The notes under the pieces were generated by a model. It worked only from the letters and a program-made list of their open reading frames with translations. It was not told the DNA's origin and did not search any database. A program made the translations under genes and the position numbers. A stretch of DNA of 64,000 nt from Bimuria novae-zelandiae CBS 107.79 (Eukaryota > Ascomycota > Dothideomycetes > Pleosporales > Didymosphaeriaceae), in assembly GCA_010015655.1 (NCBI GenBank), contig ML976663.1, positions 1,071,359-1,135,358 of the forward strand. The letters run 5' to 3'. Below, piece by piece: positions 33,372-44,100 of the stretch (positions are counted from its first letter, which is position 1; each line of letters starts with the position of its first letter).

Positions 33372-35076
33372 TCATCCGGCTCGCCGTCCGCCCCGCCTCC
33401 CACTCCCGCTTGCGGTCCTGACCATGCTCACACCTCCGACTGCAGCCGCAAGACTGCTCTCTCCGAACCGGCCCATGGGCGTGTTGTTGCCGCCCGCATC
33501 GCTGTACCCGCCCATGCTGCTCTGAGCGCTCATGGGCACACCGCCAAGTACACTCGCCGACCCAGCGCCCACCTCCAGATGCGGCATGTTGTTCCTCACA
33601 AACGTCGTTGTTTCGCTAACAGGCTCGCGGTACTCGGGCGGCTGGATGGCGTACTCTCGCGCACGCACGGGCTTGACGGCCGCCTCGAGGAGTTTCTCGT
33701 TGAGCTCGTCGTCGGGCCGGGCGTCTCTGAGCATGAGCTTGAGATCTTGCTCGACGTCTGCGGCTGCGAGAGCCGGGGGTGCGGGAGCAGAGGCGTTGGG
33801 TTTCTGGAAGATCTTCGCGTCGAGGATGAAGGGCGGGTTGTAAAGTGTGGGGATGTGGCCGCTGGCGAGGTTGAGCTGGGGGTGCGTGGAGCGCGTGGCG
33901 CCGCGGGTTGCGTGCGGGTTCGACGACACCTGGCGGCCCATGTCGACGGCGCCGGGGATGTCGTCGGAGTCCTGGTCCTGGTCTTCGGGCCCATCGCCCG
34001 CATCGAAGGCACGGTCGCCGTTGGTGGTAGTGCCGTTCGTGCCGTTGGTCGCGGGCTCCTGGCTGGTGTCGGACGTCTTCAGCTTGGCGAAGAAGTTGGA
34101 GGCGGCCGTGGTGGCCCGGTTCATGGCCATGTTGAGCTCCTTCTCGGTGAAAAGGCGCTCGAGCGAGTAGGCCGAGGCCTCGAACTGCGTGTGCATGGTG
34201 CGGGCTTTGGCCTCACGGAAGGGCGACCCCACGCCAAGCTCCATGCCCGGCGAGTCGTTGTCGTCCGTCTCGAAGAGCTTCCGCTTGCGCTTGTTCTCCT
34301 GCGCCATGTCCTCCTGGTCGCCGAACTTGTGGCCTGTTCTGCGCGTCTTGCGCGGCGCCTGGGGTCCGCCGGGGCTTTGCGGGTGGCCGATGCTGAACTG
34401 GTTGGGGTGCAGCAGCATGGCGTTGCTGTCCGAGAGGTCCAATTGCTCCTTCTCGCGCTTCAGACGCATGGTGCGTGTCTGGATCGCGGCCATGAGGCGC
34501 TCGCGGATTGTCCCTGCGAGCAGCTTGTGCTCCTCCTCGGCGATCTGCACCTTGTAGAAGTGGGCATTCTCAATCTCGTTCTTGGTGTTCTGGTGCTTGC
34601 TCTGTATGAAATTACGCAGTCAGCGGGGTGCCACAGGCGCGCTGCTCGGGACGCATGCTTACCCAGAGCATGGTGAGGTCGCGGTCGCGGTCCTCTATGG
34701 CGTCATTGACCGAATCCACGAAGCGCCCGTAGTATTTCCCGCACTGGGCGACATAGTCGGTGCCGGCGCTGGGTCCGTTCGGCACATTGCTGCCCATGAT
34801 GGACGTAATGAGCTCGGCCGCCTCCTCACCGGAATCATCGAGCGGCTTGTTCGAGTACGGGTCGGCCTTGAGGATGAGGTTGATGTCAGCCTGCAACGCC
34901 GCAAGCTGGGCGCGGTAGTGGCTGTCCCTGTTGTCCGAGAAGGATGCCATCATCTCGGAGAGCTTGTCGGCGAGCATGTTGCGCCGCTTGTCGCGCTTTG
35001 AGACTTGCGGCTGCGGCGAGCCTGCACCGTGGCCCGCAGCCATGTGGTCCGGCGATGCGCTCCGGTTGCGCGCCAT
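33372..35076 (-). CDS. Sds3/Dep1-like subunit of an Rpd3L-type histone deacetylase complex
   Basis: Predicted nuclear corepressor subunit. Exons 35076-34663 and 34601-33372 with a 61-bp GTAAGC...CAG intron give 547 residues. The N-terminal half carries a Sds3-like helical domain (KRDKRRNMLADKLSEMMASF, HYRAQLAALQADINLILKADP), the pattern of the Sds3 family, continuing over the intron into EEEHKLLAGTIRERLMAAIQ. After about residue 200 it is low-complexity and basic, with KRKRK and ending GSGRRGGRRAG. The ATG at 35076 in GCCATGG context was chosen; upstream in-frame codons lack another ATG. It is intact and high-GC. Family assignment is firm, but the exact orthologue (Sds3 versus Dep1) is not. 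Confidence 0.8.
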
Positions 35077-35390
35077 GGCACTCAAGAGGCAATCGTGAAG
35101 AGGGTTGCGTCTGCGAAGAAGAGGAGCGCCTGCGAATTAAGTGGAGCGGCTGCGAGCTGGCGAACGTTAGAGGACGATGGGTGTGGGAGTATTGTCGTAG
35201 AAGAAGTAGTAGGAAAGAGTGAGCGCAAGAGAGCCGGCGATACCCTCACAAGGCTGCTAAAGCGTGGGCGTCATTTGGAGGAAACAAACAGTGAAGGGTG
35301 AAGAGTCCCGGAGTGGTGAATTGCAATTGGCACCACAATCGACGGATGATCCCGGCGAACGGGGTTTAGCGGGCCTGCACTAATTAGTCG
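35077..35390. other. Promoter region of the Sds3-like gene
   Basis: Purine-rich 5' flank ending at the TA target site of the Tc1-like element. No other feature seen. Confidence 0.45.
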
Positions 35391-35515
35391 TACGAAGGAG
35401 CTCGTTTTTATTCTGTATTCCTTGGCACCCCGCGCCCAACGCAAACACCATCATTTCTACATCCCATTTTCTCACCCAAACCACCCACCCCCAACACGTT
35501 CATCCACATTAAGAA

Positions 35516-36760
35516 ATGCCTATTAATCGCCGGAAGCCCTACGCTTACAAAGTACAAAAATTCCACTAGAAAAAGACCCAGAAACGCAACCTTACGGCGG
35601 TAGAGCGCGCGTTCGTGGTTAGCGCGTCGATGTTCGGCATAGTAACAAACAAAGAAGTCGCCGCCTTGTTTGACCCACCTATAACAAAGGACGCAATTGC
35701 AAAGCTTATACGGTGCACACGAGAAAGAGCAGATCGAGAAGGTATTTCTATTGCAACTCCAAGTTTGTACGAGACGTTGCCGGGGCGCGGCAGGCCCCAG
35801 TTGCTTGACGATGCGCAGAAGAAGCGCATGATTGAGATCGTCACGCAGGACCGCGCGCATCGCGAGAAAGAACCTCTATAGGCAATAAAGGACGGGGATT
35901 TCGACGAGCTGCCTCCCATGAGCGTCTCCACGTTCGAAACCGTTATGTATAAAGCTGGGTACGCCCGGAGAAAGCCAGGGTGGAAGCCGCCCTTGACTGA
36001 GCAAGAAATGCAGGGTTGCTATGCCTGGGCGCTCGCGCACAACCCCGATAAATACAAGGTTGGCGACAACCTAGGATTTAACTTTAGAAAGTGCGTGTTT
36101 ATAGACGAAACACTCGCTCGAATTGGTGAGCAGCGCGGCATGCAGAGGGCGTGGTTTCTCCCAGAGGAGAAATACGAGCCAGACGTCAAACATGACCGCG
36201 TACAGAAATACTGCAAGCTGCAATTCTATGGAGCATTTATTTACGATCACAAAGGACCTTTCCATATATACGGACATGAGAAAAAGGACGAACAACAAGC
36301 TGCAGAGGCAGCGCTTGCCCGCGAGAATGCAGAGCGTCGGAAACAAGCAACTTCTGCACAGTACCGCGCCCGCGCAGCTCTCCGAGAAATCGAGCCAAAT
36401 AATAGAAATCTGCGCAGCCGCAAGCAGCAATATACAAAGCAGGATAATTATACCCAGGGCCAGCGTCAACGGGGTGGCATTAACGGATATCAGTATCGTA
36501 AGAAGGCACTAAAGAAGGTAGTTCCCTAGCTTAAATCCCTTTAGGCAAAAGGCATAGAAATTATACTTCTTAAGGATAGGGCGCCTACGCACACCTCTCG
36601 TATTGCAAGGGATTATTTATCTATACATAAAATAGAGAGGTTACCTTGGCCAGGGCACTCCCTAGACGTTAATACCTCTAAGCACGCATGACCATAGATT
36701 CGCCGGCATATAACAAAGGAGATGCCACAATCTACATGCAAGGCAGAATGCCGTCGTTAA
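35516..36760 (+). pseudogene. Tc1/mariner-like transposase with in-frame TAG codons
   Basis: One frame runs from ATG 35516 through a helix-turn-helix region (NKEVAALFDPPITKDAIAKL) and an HTH-like second half (PGRGRPQLLDDAQKKRM). The first catalytic Asp lies in FIDETLARIGEQRG, the second in LLKDRAPTHTS, and a WPGHSPDVN block follows. TAG stops fall at 35567-35569, 35879-35881 and 36527-36529, with more after. In each case Gln is a reasonable ancestor (CAG to TAG), as RIP would give. The last part, after 36640, is more damaged. It is not a functional gene. Confidence 0.85.
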
Positions 36761-36920
36761 TAGGAGTAGTAGTAGGAGAATCTGCTACAAGAATAGATTA
36801 ATAAGTAGATTAATTACGTCCCTATTATTATTCGTCGCATTATCACCTATGGCGGGAATAATAACTTCTATAACGGCTAAAAGCTCCCATAAAGTCTCAA
36901 CACTCGAAGAAGTCTATATA

Positions 36921-38775
36921 GAGTCTCCCCCCCAGATTTGACCCAACCCCAGATTTGACCCAGCAAAATCAACTCTGCGCACGCGATCGCATTGCGCGTC
37001 GCGTGCGCTTTGCCAGCCCCTCTAATAAACTATCTACTAAACAATCCGAACCTTCCGCTTCCTCCTAACTATCTTCTTCTAGTACTATAACCTTTTATAG
37101 GCGCCCCCTTACTTATTTTATTATTAGCTTTGCCTCCTCCTCGCGGGCGATCTGCAACACTTCTATTATTATATAGATTAATTAACCTTCTAGTTAAACT
37201 CTTTTTCCTTTCTTAGCCTTCTTTCGCCTTTAAAGAAGCTTAGACTAATCTACAATCTGCTTAGCTTAAATAGCTATTATAGTATTCTGCATTTCGTAGA
37301 GGCGTGTTATCCGCTCTACGTAGCGTTTTACTAGCAAGAGGACTGCGGGATCCTCGCGAAGCAACTTTACAAATTACTTATTTAATTTTAGTAGTTCTAC
37401 TAGCTCTAGAGGAGAGCTCTATAGTAGAGAGAGATCTAGATTAGTCGCTTGTTATAGTATAGCTAGGACAGGTAATGGCGAGGGCAACTTATAAGGCAGG
37501 TTACTAAGAACGCGTATAGGTAATGTAGGCTATAAGCTAGCAGCACGCTATCTACTAAGTATATTTTTCTTTAATATTGCCTTCTCTCGTGCGTAGAATA
37601 GTAATTCTATCTACTCTAATCGCGGGATACGCTATAAGCTAAGCTAGGATATCACATGCGTCTCACAGGAGTGATACCGTTTAAACGCCGAAAAGATACT
37701 AAGATTAAGAGGTTAGAGTATATGCAAGCAATAAGCAGGCATAATTAGAAAATTAATCTAATTTCTTATATAGTAGGCGATAAAATCTACGCGTATATAA
37801 CTTTTATGTCTATCTGCGATAAGTAAACGCTAGCGCCCTGTAGCCTTGTCGCGGGTTAATAGATTAAATACTCTCTTTAGCTATTCTAGACCTAGGTTAT
37901 TTAATGTCTAGCTATTCTTACTAGTAGCAAAATGCTACCCTAGAGGCGATTACTTATTAATTTATTATATATTAATATTATTTCCTTTAAAGATTAGGAG
38001 GGGAGCTAGCGCTTCGCCTACAGCATTAATATACTTAATATCTATAACCTATTCTTACTTCCTAGTAATTACTTTATCCTTTTAAGTAGCATTAAGGTAC
38101 ACTAATACCTTCATAATCTGCTCCTCACTAACACTGAATCCTGACTTATCCATGTTCTATATATCCAAAGGGAGGTACGCATGCTCCTCTATTTTTAAAG
38201 CTACTGCGTTAAACCAGCGCTCTACACGCGCGTAGGATGCTCCTTACTTTCGTAAATGCTTAAGATACCTAGTAAATACCCCTTCTATTTTAGGGTTCCT
38301 CTTTTAGAAACGTGTAATTTATTTATTATTAATATAAAAAAGTAATTATAAAAAAAGGGCTAGTTATAACGCGTGCGTAACGCGTGCGGCCCGCATAAGG
38401 AGAGTAAGCTCCTTTAGTATTAAGTAGGTAATTTAGGTTCTAGTAATAGTGTAGTTCTTAATTTATTGTATAAAAGTCTTTTCTTTTGTGTTTAATAAGA
38501 TCTAAGCTATTTCGTGGCTTATAGACTGCGTTAAGCCGCTATAATGCCTACGGTGTAAGGTACGTCGCGAAACTTCAAAGAAGTCTATAGCAGAATTTAG
38601 AAAAGAAAAATCTTTATTTTAAAAGGCATATAAAGCCTTCTGTATTTAAATTTCGCGATTTGATTGTCTTTTTGGTATTTAGGGAGGCATTAGTGGGGAT
38701 AACGCGTGATGGATGCGCGTCGCGTGCTTTTACTGGGTCAAATCTGGGGTTGGGTCAAATCTGGGGGGGGGACTC
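36921..38775 (-). mobile_element. Fot1/pogo-type transposon nested in the Tc1-like element
   Basis: Terminal repeats start GAGTC, then a C-run, then CCAGATTTGACCCAACCCC, with the AGATTTGACCC core present twice in each end. TA duplications are at 36919-36920 and 38776-38777. Length is 1855 bp. The interior is RIP-mutated. On the minus strand near 38155-37990 it reads NMDKSGFSVSEEQIMKVLVY and, past stops, a VIDIKYINAVGEALAPLLIFKG stretch, the DDE_1 catalytic core of Fot/pogo transposases. Confidence 0.87.
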
Positions 38776-38937
38776 TACATTAAAATTAAGTTTTAAGTTA
38801 TATATATTCAAACGCGCACAGTCTAAAAACCTATTATTATTTTATTCTTATATAATATTATATAGTAATTAAATTAGTGTTAGTGCACTGAGCGATGCGC
38901 GCTAAGGCGGAGACACAATAAAAACAAGCTCCTTCAT

Positions 38938-39132
38938 ATTGCCGACCGCCGAGTACTGACACAGCACGTATCTCTTGGCATCATTTCCAGCTTCACTCTT
39001 TGCCCCTAAACACCATCTCGTCAACGTAGTGAACGTGGACTTGGCACTATACCCTTCGCACTGCTTGTGCATAAATCCACCTTCTGATAGTGAAGCTGCT
39101 ACCTTGTTAGCCAGAGCGCTCCTTATATCCAA
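38938..39132 (-). pseudogene. Small Cys-containing protein gene, C-terminus cut by the transposon
   Basis: The minus strand reads ALANKVAASLSEGGFMHKQC...LTRWCLGAKSEAGNDAKRY...LCQYSAVGN before meeting the transposon boundary at 38937. If the transposon is discounted, the frame would end a few codons into the sequence left of 35391. A plausible upstream exon (YTPYKCCR, 39200-39240) joins by a GTAACG...AAG intron but contains a TGA further upstream. Product and family are not recognised; it may be a small secreted protein. Confidence 0.4.
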
Positions 39133-39249
39133 ACATATGGCAACAAATATTCACAAATATTCACCCAGTAGGAACTCGTTACCTGCAGCATTTGTAAGGT
39201 GTATATGCGTTCAATCAGCATGCAACCACACAGACTGCGGGCGTTAGTA

Positions 39250-39728
39250 ACACCTTAAAATCAGCATTGTCGAAGAGATTATGAAGTTTCCCTACCTGAA
39301 CGACGCGGACTGGAAATGTACAAACACCAGAAGTTCCAATGGCCACCATGAACTGGTGGAGATACTACTGCAAGATCGAATAATTGCAAATGTTTGCTGT
39401 TGCATTATGCATATACGGATCGGATCGCACACACTACTCTGTGCCATCGTCACACTTGCGCCGTCAGCCAGTCCGGCTCACGCATCGTCACTCTTAGCAC
39501 GCTTTTATCTGCACTGTACTCCTCTAGCACACCGCTCAAGGGGTTTAGTCAAGTCAAAGCATATCGAGCGACTCTATCAAATTACCCAAGCATCTCAGGA
39601 CTACTACCCGCCTCCGTGATCAGCTTATCCACCGCACTCTGACCGAGACATCTAGAAGACAAACAACCACACCATCCCACCCGTCCTATCCCGCTACGAA
39701 CCATCGCCCAATTCCCCCTCCAAACCTA
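39250..39728. other. Intergenic sequence, no gene recognised
   Basis: A plus-strand open frame at 39281-39619 has mixed composition and no recognisable domain, and was not accepted as a gene. Confidence 0.4.
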
Positions 39729-40280
39729 TCATCCAGTAGCCTGATCATCACAAAACATAACATCCAACCACGCCGCCCAGCACCTCCTGACGCTCTCATC
39801 GCCCACGCCATCCCTCCACACGACTCCTAACACCGCACTCAGCATGCATCCCCCAGAAAGCACAATATTCACACAGAGAAATTTACACAAGCACTTACTC
39901 TCACACCTCCCCCCATCCCTGTCCACGCCCCCAACCGTAATGGTATGCCCCTTAAACGGCACATGCCTATAATTACTCAGGGAGTACTCCACGACGCCGC
40001 TCCCGTCTTGGACTTCGGCGTCAAAAATGAGCGCGGGCGTCATGTCGTTGAAGTGCGGCAGGCCCGACGTTTTGATGCCGATCCAAGTGGATTTGCCGAA
40101 GCTGGGGACCGGGTAGGTTGTTTGTGTGTTGGACAGGATGTAACCGGCGGAGGAGGGGTAGCGGTCTTTTATGGTGAAGATTTGGATGGTGCTGGAGCAC
40201 CAGTTGTAGACGTTGATGATTTGAGCGGCTGTGAGAAGGGGGAGGAGAAGATGGAGGAGGAAAGGAAGGGAGAGACGCAT
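39729..40280 (-). CDS. BYS1-like small secreted protein
   Basis: Exons 40280-39899 and 39826-39729 with a 72-bp GTAAGT...TAG intron give 159 residues. A strong signal peptide (MRLSLPFLLHLLLPLLTAAQ) precedes a BYS1-like fold: INVYNWCSSTIQIFTIKD, then GKSTWIGIKTSG, VEYSLSNYRHVPFKGHTITVGGV, and a terminal WLDVMFCDDQATG. Choosing the intron aligns GRCERVVWRDG with GKGCSRMVWRDG of the paralogue at 51532, which supports the splice. Reading through the intron stays open by chance and would insert 24 residues. Extracellular role inferred from the family (Blastomyces yeast-phase-specific protein 1); function unknown. Confidence 0.85.
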   Translation of the reverse strand: MRLSLPFLLHLLLPLLTAAQIINVYNWCSSTIQIFTIKDRYPSSAGYILSNTQTTYPVPSFGKSTWIGIKTSGLPHFNDMTPALIFDAEVQDGSGVVEYSLSNYRHVPFKGHTITVGGVDRDGGRCESKCLCKFLCVNIVLSGGCMLSAVLGVVWRDGVGDESVRRCWAAWLDVMFCDDQATG

Positions 40281-40439
40281 TTTGGGTGGGATGATGGAGA
40301 GGGCTGCTAGTGGTGATAGCGTGGGAGCAATGAGGGTTGTGGGTCATGAGTATGAATGAAAGAGATGCTTATATAGAGGGGGAATCTAGTGTTGTGAGTG
40401 TTGCGGTTTGCTACAGGGTGTCTTTTATCGTCGTTATCG

Positions 40440-42657
40440 ACCTAAACAGATTATGCGACACACAGTAACAAAACCACATAATAATAATTATAGTTATATC
40501 TATATTACGACACTACTATTCCACCAATGCAGCGTATGGTAGGCGACTCTCTAACCCTAGTTTAGGTTAAGGGAAAACCTTTAGAGCGTACTTAGCCACC
40601 TATTGGCCTTCTTCTATGCGAATTATATCTAGTTGTACGATAGGGTAATAATAGCTATAAAAGGGACTATTATACTTTTAGTTAGCTCTAGTTACTATTA
40701 AAGTTATATAACTTCTTTTAGTAGAGCCCTATAGTCTTAAGTGTCTAAAAGTATTATTAATTTTTAATTAATAATACCCTTAATAGAAGGAGTTATTTCT
40801 AAGGTATTTAAAAGGGTAAATCTTACTTTATTAGTATTAGGCAGTTACTATGCCTAATAGTAAAAGCATTTTCACTACTTAGGTAGAGACCCTTTATAGT
40901 TAAGCTATTTTAAGGCTAGTGTCACGAGAGCAACGAGTAGAGGTGTTCTAGGCCTAGGTAGGCTAGATTAACATACTCGTTCGGTGTCTACGTGTAGGTA
41001 TAAGACGTTAGATAAGGAAGAAAGGTCTTCTACCCCTATCTAACGTAAATCTATCTATCTTGCTTAGCTAGGTGCTAATACCTAAATAGCTAGCGTTATT
41101 TCTAACTAATTAAAAGTAATCTTTAAGTTATAAGCTATTAGACTTTTAGCTTTTAAAATATAAGTTTAAAAGTGAAAGCCTAGCTTCTAACACTTATTTG
41201 TCTATTAACGTACTATTACTAATAGTATATCTAAGCTATTAGGTTGCTTAAAAAGTTATTATAATAGTAGATTCCTTCCTTTTTATAGTCTAAGCTTATG
41301 AGGGTTTATATAGATGTTTAGTTTATTATTATTTTAGGTAGTTTATCTATCTATTTATTTAGATCCTTTACTTTTAAGTAGTAGAGTTAGTAAACTCTAT
41401 TGTTAGTTTTTATAATAATTTATTATATTTAGTTTACTTAACTAGATATTTATGCCTTCTCTTTTATTAGTTAAAGCAGAGATTAACTATTCTTTTAATA
41501 AAGAACTTTAGTTTTATATTAATTATAACTAGTTTAGGTAGTTCTATCTACTATTTTAGTAAATAGGTATTATTTAGCTCTGCTAGTTAGAGCAAGTTTA
41601 TATAGAATATAGAGTATATCTTTATTAATTTAGATAGCTTTAGTCTGTAGACATATAAAGAGACTATTATATTTATTTTATATAGGCGAACATTCTTTTA
41701 GTTAAGCTTTTTAAATTAAACCTAGGTCATAAGGTTCCTTACATCTAGCTATATATAGTTACCTATTTAATAAGTAAGCGCTAGCTATTATATATAATTC
41801 GCGTACTCTTAGTATAGTACTTATACCTAAGTTAGTATTTCGTGAATAAGTTTTATTATATCCTCTATTTTTTTTACTATATAATAAGTAGTAGCTACGT
41901 TAAGCTTTTACTTATAACCCCTTTATGCTTCTTTACTAGGTAGTTTAAATCCTATATAAGAGTTTTAGCTATAGTAAATTAGGAAGGGCAACGCTTTAGT
42001 TAACTTTAATACTATATTATTAGCTTTGAATTTCGCTATAAGTGATTATGATATTTAATTATCTTAGGCCTAGATTATATATACTTATAATACTTATTCT
42101 GTTACTATATTAGCATTCTCTATTTATTTATCTATTTTTAAATAGTACGCTAAGGATAGCAGTGCTATAATCCTTAGTTAGCTATAAAATTTAGTCTAAA
42201 ATACTAATATAAATTAGGTGTTACGATTAGATAATATCGTAGTAGATAGGCTATAATTAGCCTATATATATTATAAAAAGAGCTACACGGTTACGCTTAT
42301 AAATGGATTAAGAGTTACTAAGCTCGGTTTCGGATTAAGTTTAGGATTACATAGACGTTAGGTTAGGGTTAGGTTAAGGTCGTATAGACGTTAGGTTAGG
42401 ATTAAGTTAGGATTGCATAGACGTTAGGTTAGGGTTAAGTTAGGGTTATACTAGTATAGGTATAGGTTAGGTTAGGTTATTAAAACATTAGATTAGGGTT
42501 AGGCTAAGGTTATACTAATCCTATTTAGTTAGGCCTATAGTTTAGTATATAAAAGATCTCTTAAGGTCGTGAATAATTAAACTATAATAGCTATTAATTA
42601 TAATAATAAGTCCTAGTAATACTAAAACCTTTAATACTTTTCTAAAGGGAGTTATTA
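40440..42657. mobile_element. RIP-decayed retrotransposon tract
   Basis: AT-rich sequence with no open frame. The last part, left of the minus-strand LTR at 42658-42856, probably belongs to the element whose 5' end that LTR forms. A TGTCACGAGAGCAACGAG sequence near 40920 could be another LTR start. No domain could be read confidently. Confidence 0.45.
42350..42448 (+). repeat. 33-bp minisatellite with telomere-like TTAGGG motifs, three copies
   Basis: Copies at 42350-42382, 42383-42415 and 42416-42448 each begin YATAGACGTTAGGTTAGG and continue with TTAGGTT/TTAGGG-like variants. Neighbouring sequence on both sides (42320-42350 and 42448-42520) contains further degenerate TTAGG runs. Confidence 0.85.
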
Positions 42658-42856
42658 TGAGGCACTTTATGGCAGGTAATTTGGATCAGGGCAAACGTAT
42701 GTATTAGACAAATCCTTGCGGGATGTCGAAGGGTCTATAGAGACATATATAGACTAGGGCACGTGACTGAGCCGGGGGTGCTCCCAAGGTGGCCCGAGGG
42801 GGATCCGGAGAATCTCCGAGGGTCGCCCTTTGTGGAGGTCAAGGATGTCCCTGACA
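42658..42856 (-). mobile_element. Gypsy-type LTR, less RIP-damaged copy
   Basis: Read on the minus strand it starts TGTCAGGGACATCC, has a GTCACGTGCCC box, then a CTATATATGTCTC promoter-like box, and ends GTGCCTCA. It is related to 51011-51178 in the same orientation. Both are followed, to the left, by a similar TAATWWMWMYCC sequence, the expected internal-junction position. Confidence 0.75.
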
Positions 42857-44100
42857 GTTATACTTTCTTGTCCTATTCTATTAATAAATGGTTTTAAATT
42901 TAAGTAGAATTTTCTACACTATCCTTCTTAATGTTATGATCACGAACCCCACAGGAATAATGGAACCAGACAATTACGCCAAGAAAGTTATTGTTGGCGG
43001 AATAACCGCGTCGGGGAAACACACAGAAGCGCGGGGCAGCTTAGGTCAGTAATCACGTAACGTAGTCCCGCATAAGCGAAAGTCCCTAGGGACTACAGAG
43101 TCTTGGCAGAACCACAATAGTAATTCTAATAATAGTAAGGGCGAAAATAGATAGGATATAGTTTAATAATTTCTTTATACCTTTCCTACTCCTTATAGTT
43201 AACTTAATATACTACGAGTATATCTCCTATGATAGATTAGTCAATGTCTTAGTTAGTTATTTTATAGTTTATTATAGAATTACATTATTCGCATAACCTA
43301 GTGTTATTATTTTAAGCTCTTAACCACTAAATATATCTGTAAGGCATATTACTCTTGACCTATCCTCCCCTAACCTGGATAAGGCTTTGGTAAGTAAAAT
43401 CCCCTTGTAACACTTAATGCCTAGCGTCTAGCGTAAACTTTATAGGCTCCTAAAGAAGCTCTTAAGGTACTAGTCAATCTAGTGTATTATTAATTTTATT
43501 ATAAGGCCTTTTATTATCGCTATCCTTCATTCTTATACCTATTAGTATATTTTACTCTTCTAGCTCTTAAATAATAAAGTCTCAAAGAACTATATACTGC
43601 TATATAATTAAAATAGAAAATTAATATTTTTAATTACTAATAATACTTTTCGCAAAGTTAAAAACGTACTTAATACTAATCTTAGTAATTAGTATAGCTA
43701 ATATATCCCTTATAACCTAGGCTACTTAAGGGTATATAGTTTTATACGCTTGCCACTATTCTAATATATTAAAACTTATTATTACTTTTATACAGATAGT
43801 ACTTAAGTAAGATTCTACTTTTTTATATATTTAGCTACTAACTTCTTTAGCGTCTTTTATAAACGAATCCTAGCTTACGCTTGAAAGTCCACTTAGTTAA
43901 TAAGTAGGCTTTTAAAACTATTTACTACCCTATAATCTTCGTGTGAAAGAGTTAGACCCTTATATATATGCTATGCGCTTATAATTGTTATAGTAATTAA
44001 AATAGGTAAAGAATTATTTTAATATATATATATATATATAATAGGCTTCCTATATCTTGTCCTAGATAAGTAGTTAGAGTTATACTATAATAACTATTTA
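42857..44100. other. RIP tract containing a GC-normal island (42932-43120)
   Basis: The island starts TGTTATGATCACGAACCCC and ends near CAGAACCACAATAG. It has no open frame. It may be an LTR or 5' leader fragment, since TGTTATGATCACG resembles fungal Gypsy LTR starts, but no partner copy was found. The remainder is AT-rich decay with no readable domain. Confidence 0.4.

Larger units (their letters stand above)
35393..38936 (+). mobile_element. Tc1/mariner-like transposon interrupted by a nested Fot-type element
   Basis: Left end CGAAGGAGCTCGTTTTTATT matches the reverse of the right end (TGAAGGAGCTTGTTTTTATT). TA duplications are at 35391-35392 and 38937-38938. Without the inner insert at 36921-38775 the element is about 1.7 kb, normal for the superfamily. 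Most of its transposase lies before the insert. Confidence 0.85.

Noticed and set aside
33333..34676. 447-codon plus-strand open frame
   Set aside because: It lies antisense to the Sds3-like gene, whose protein has clear family motifs. The long plus frame is a by-product of high GC and codon bias.
44018..44042. TA-run as an origin or terminator
   Set aside because: Simple (TA)n repeat in AT-saturated RIP sequence; no other signal.
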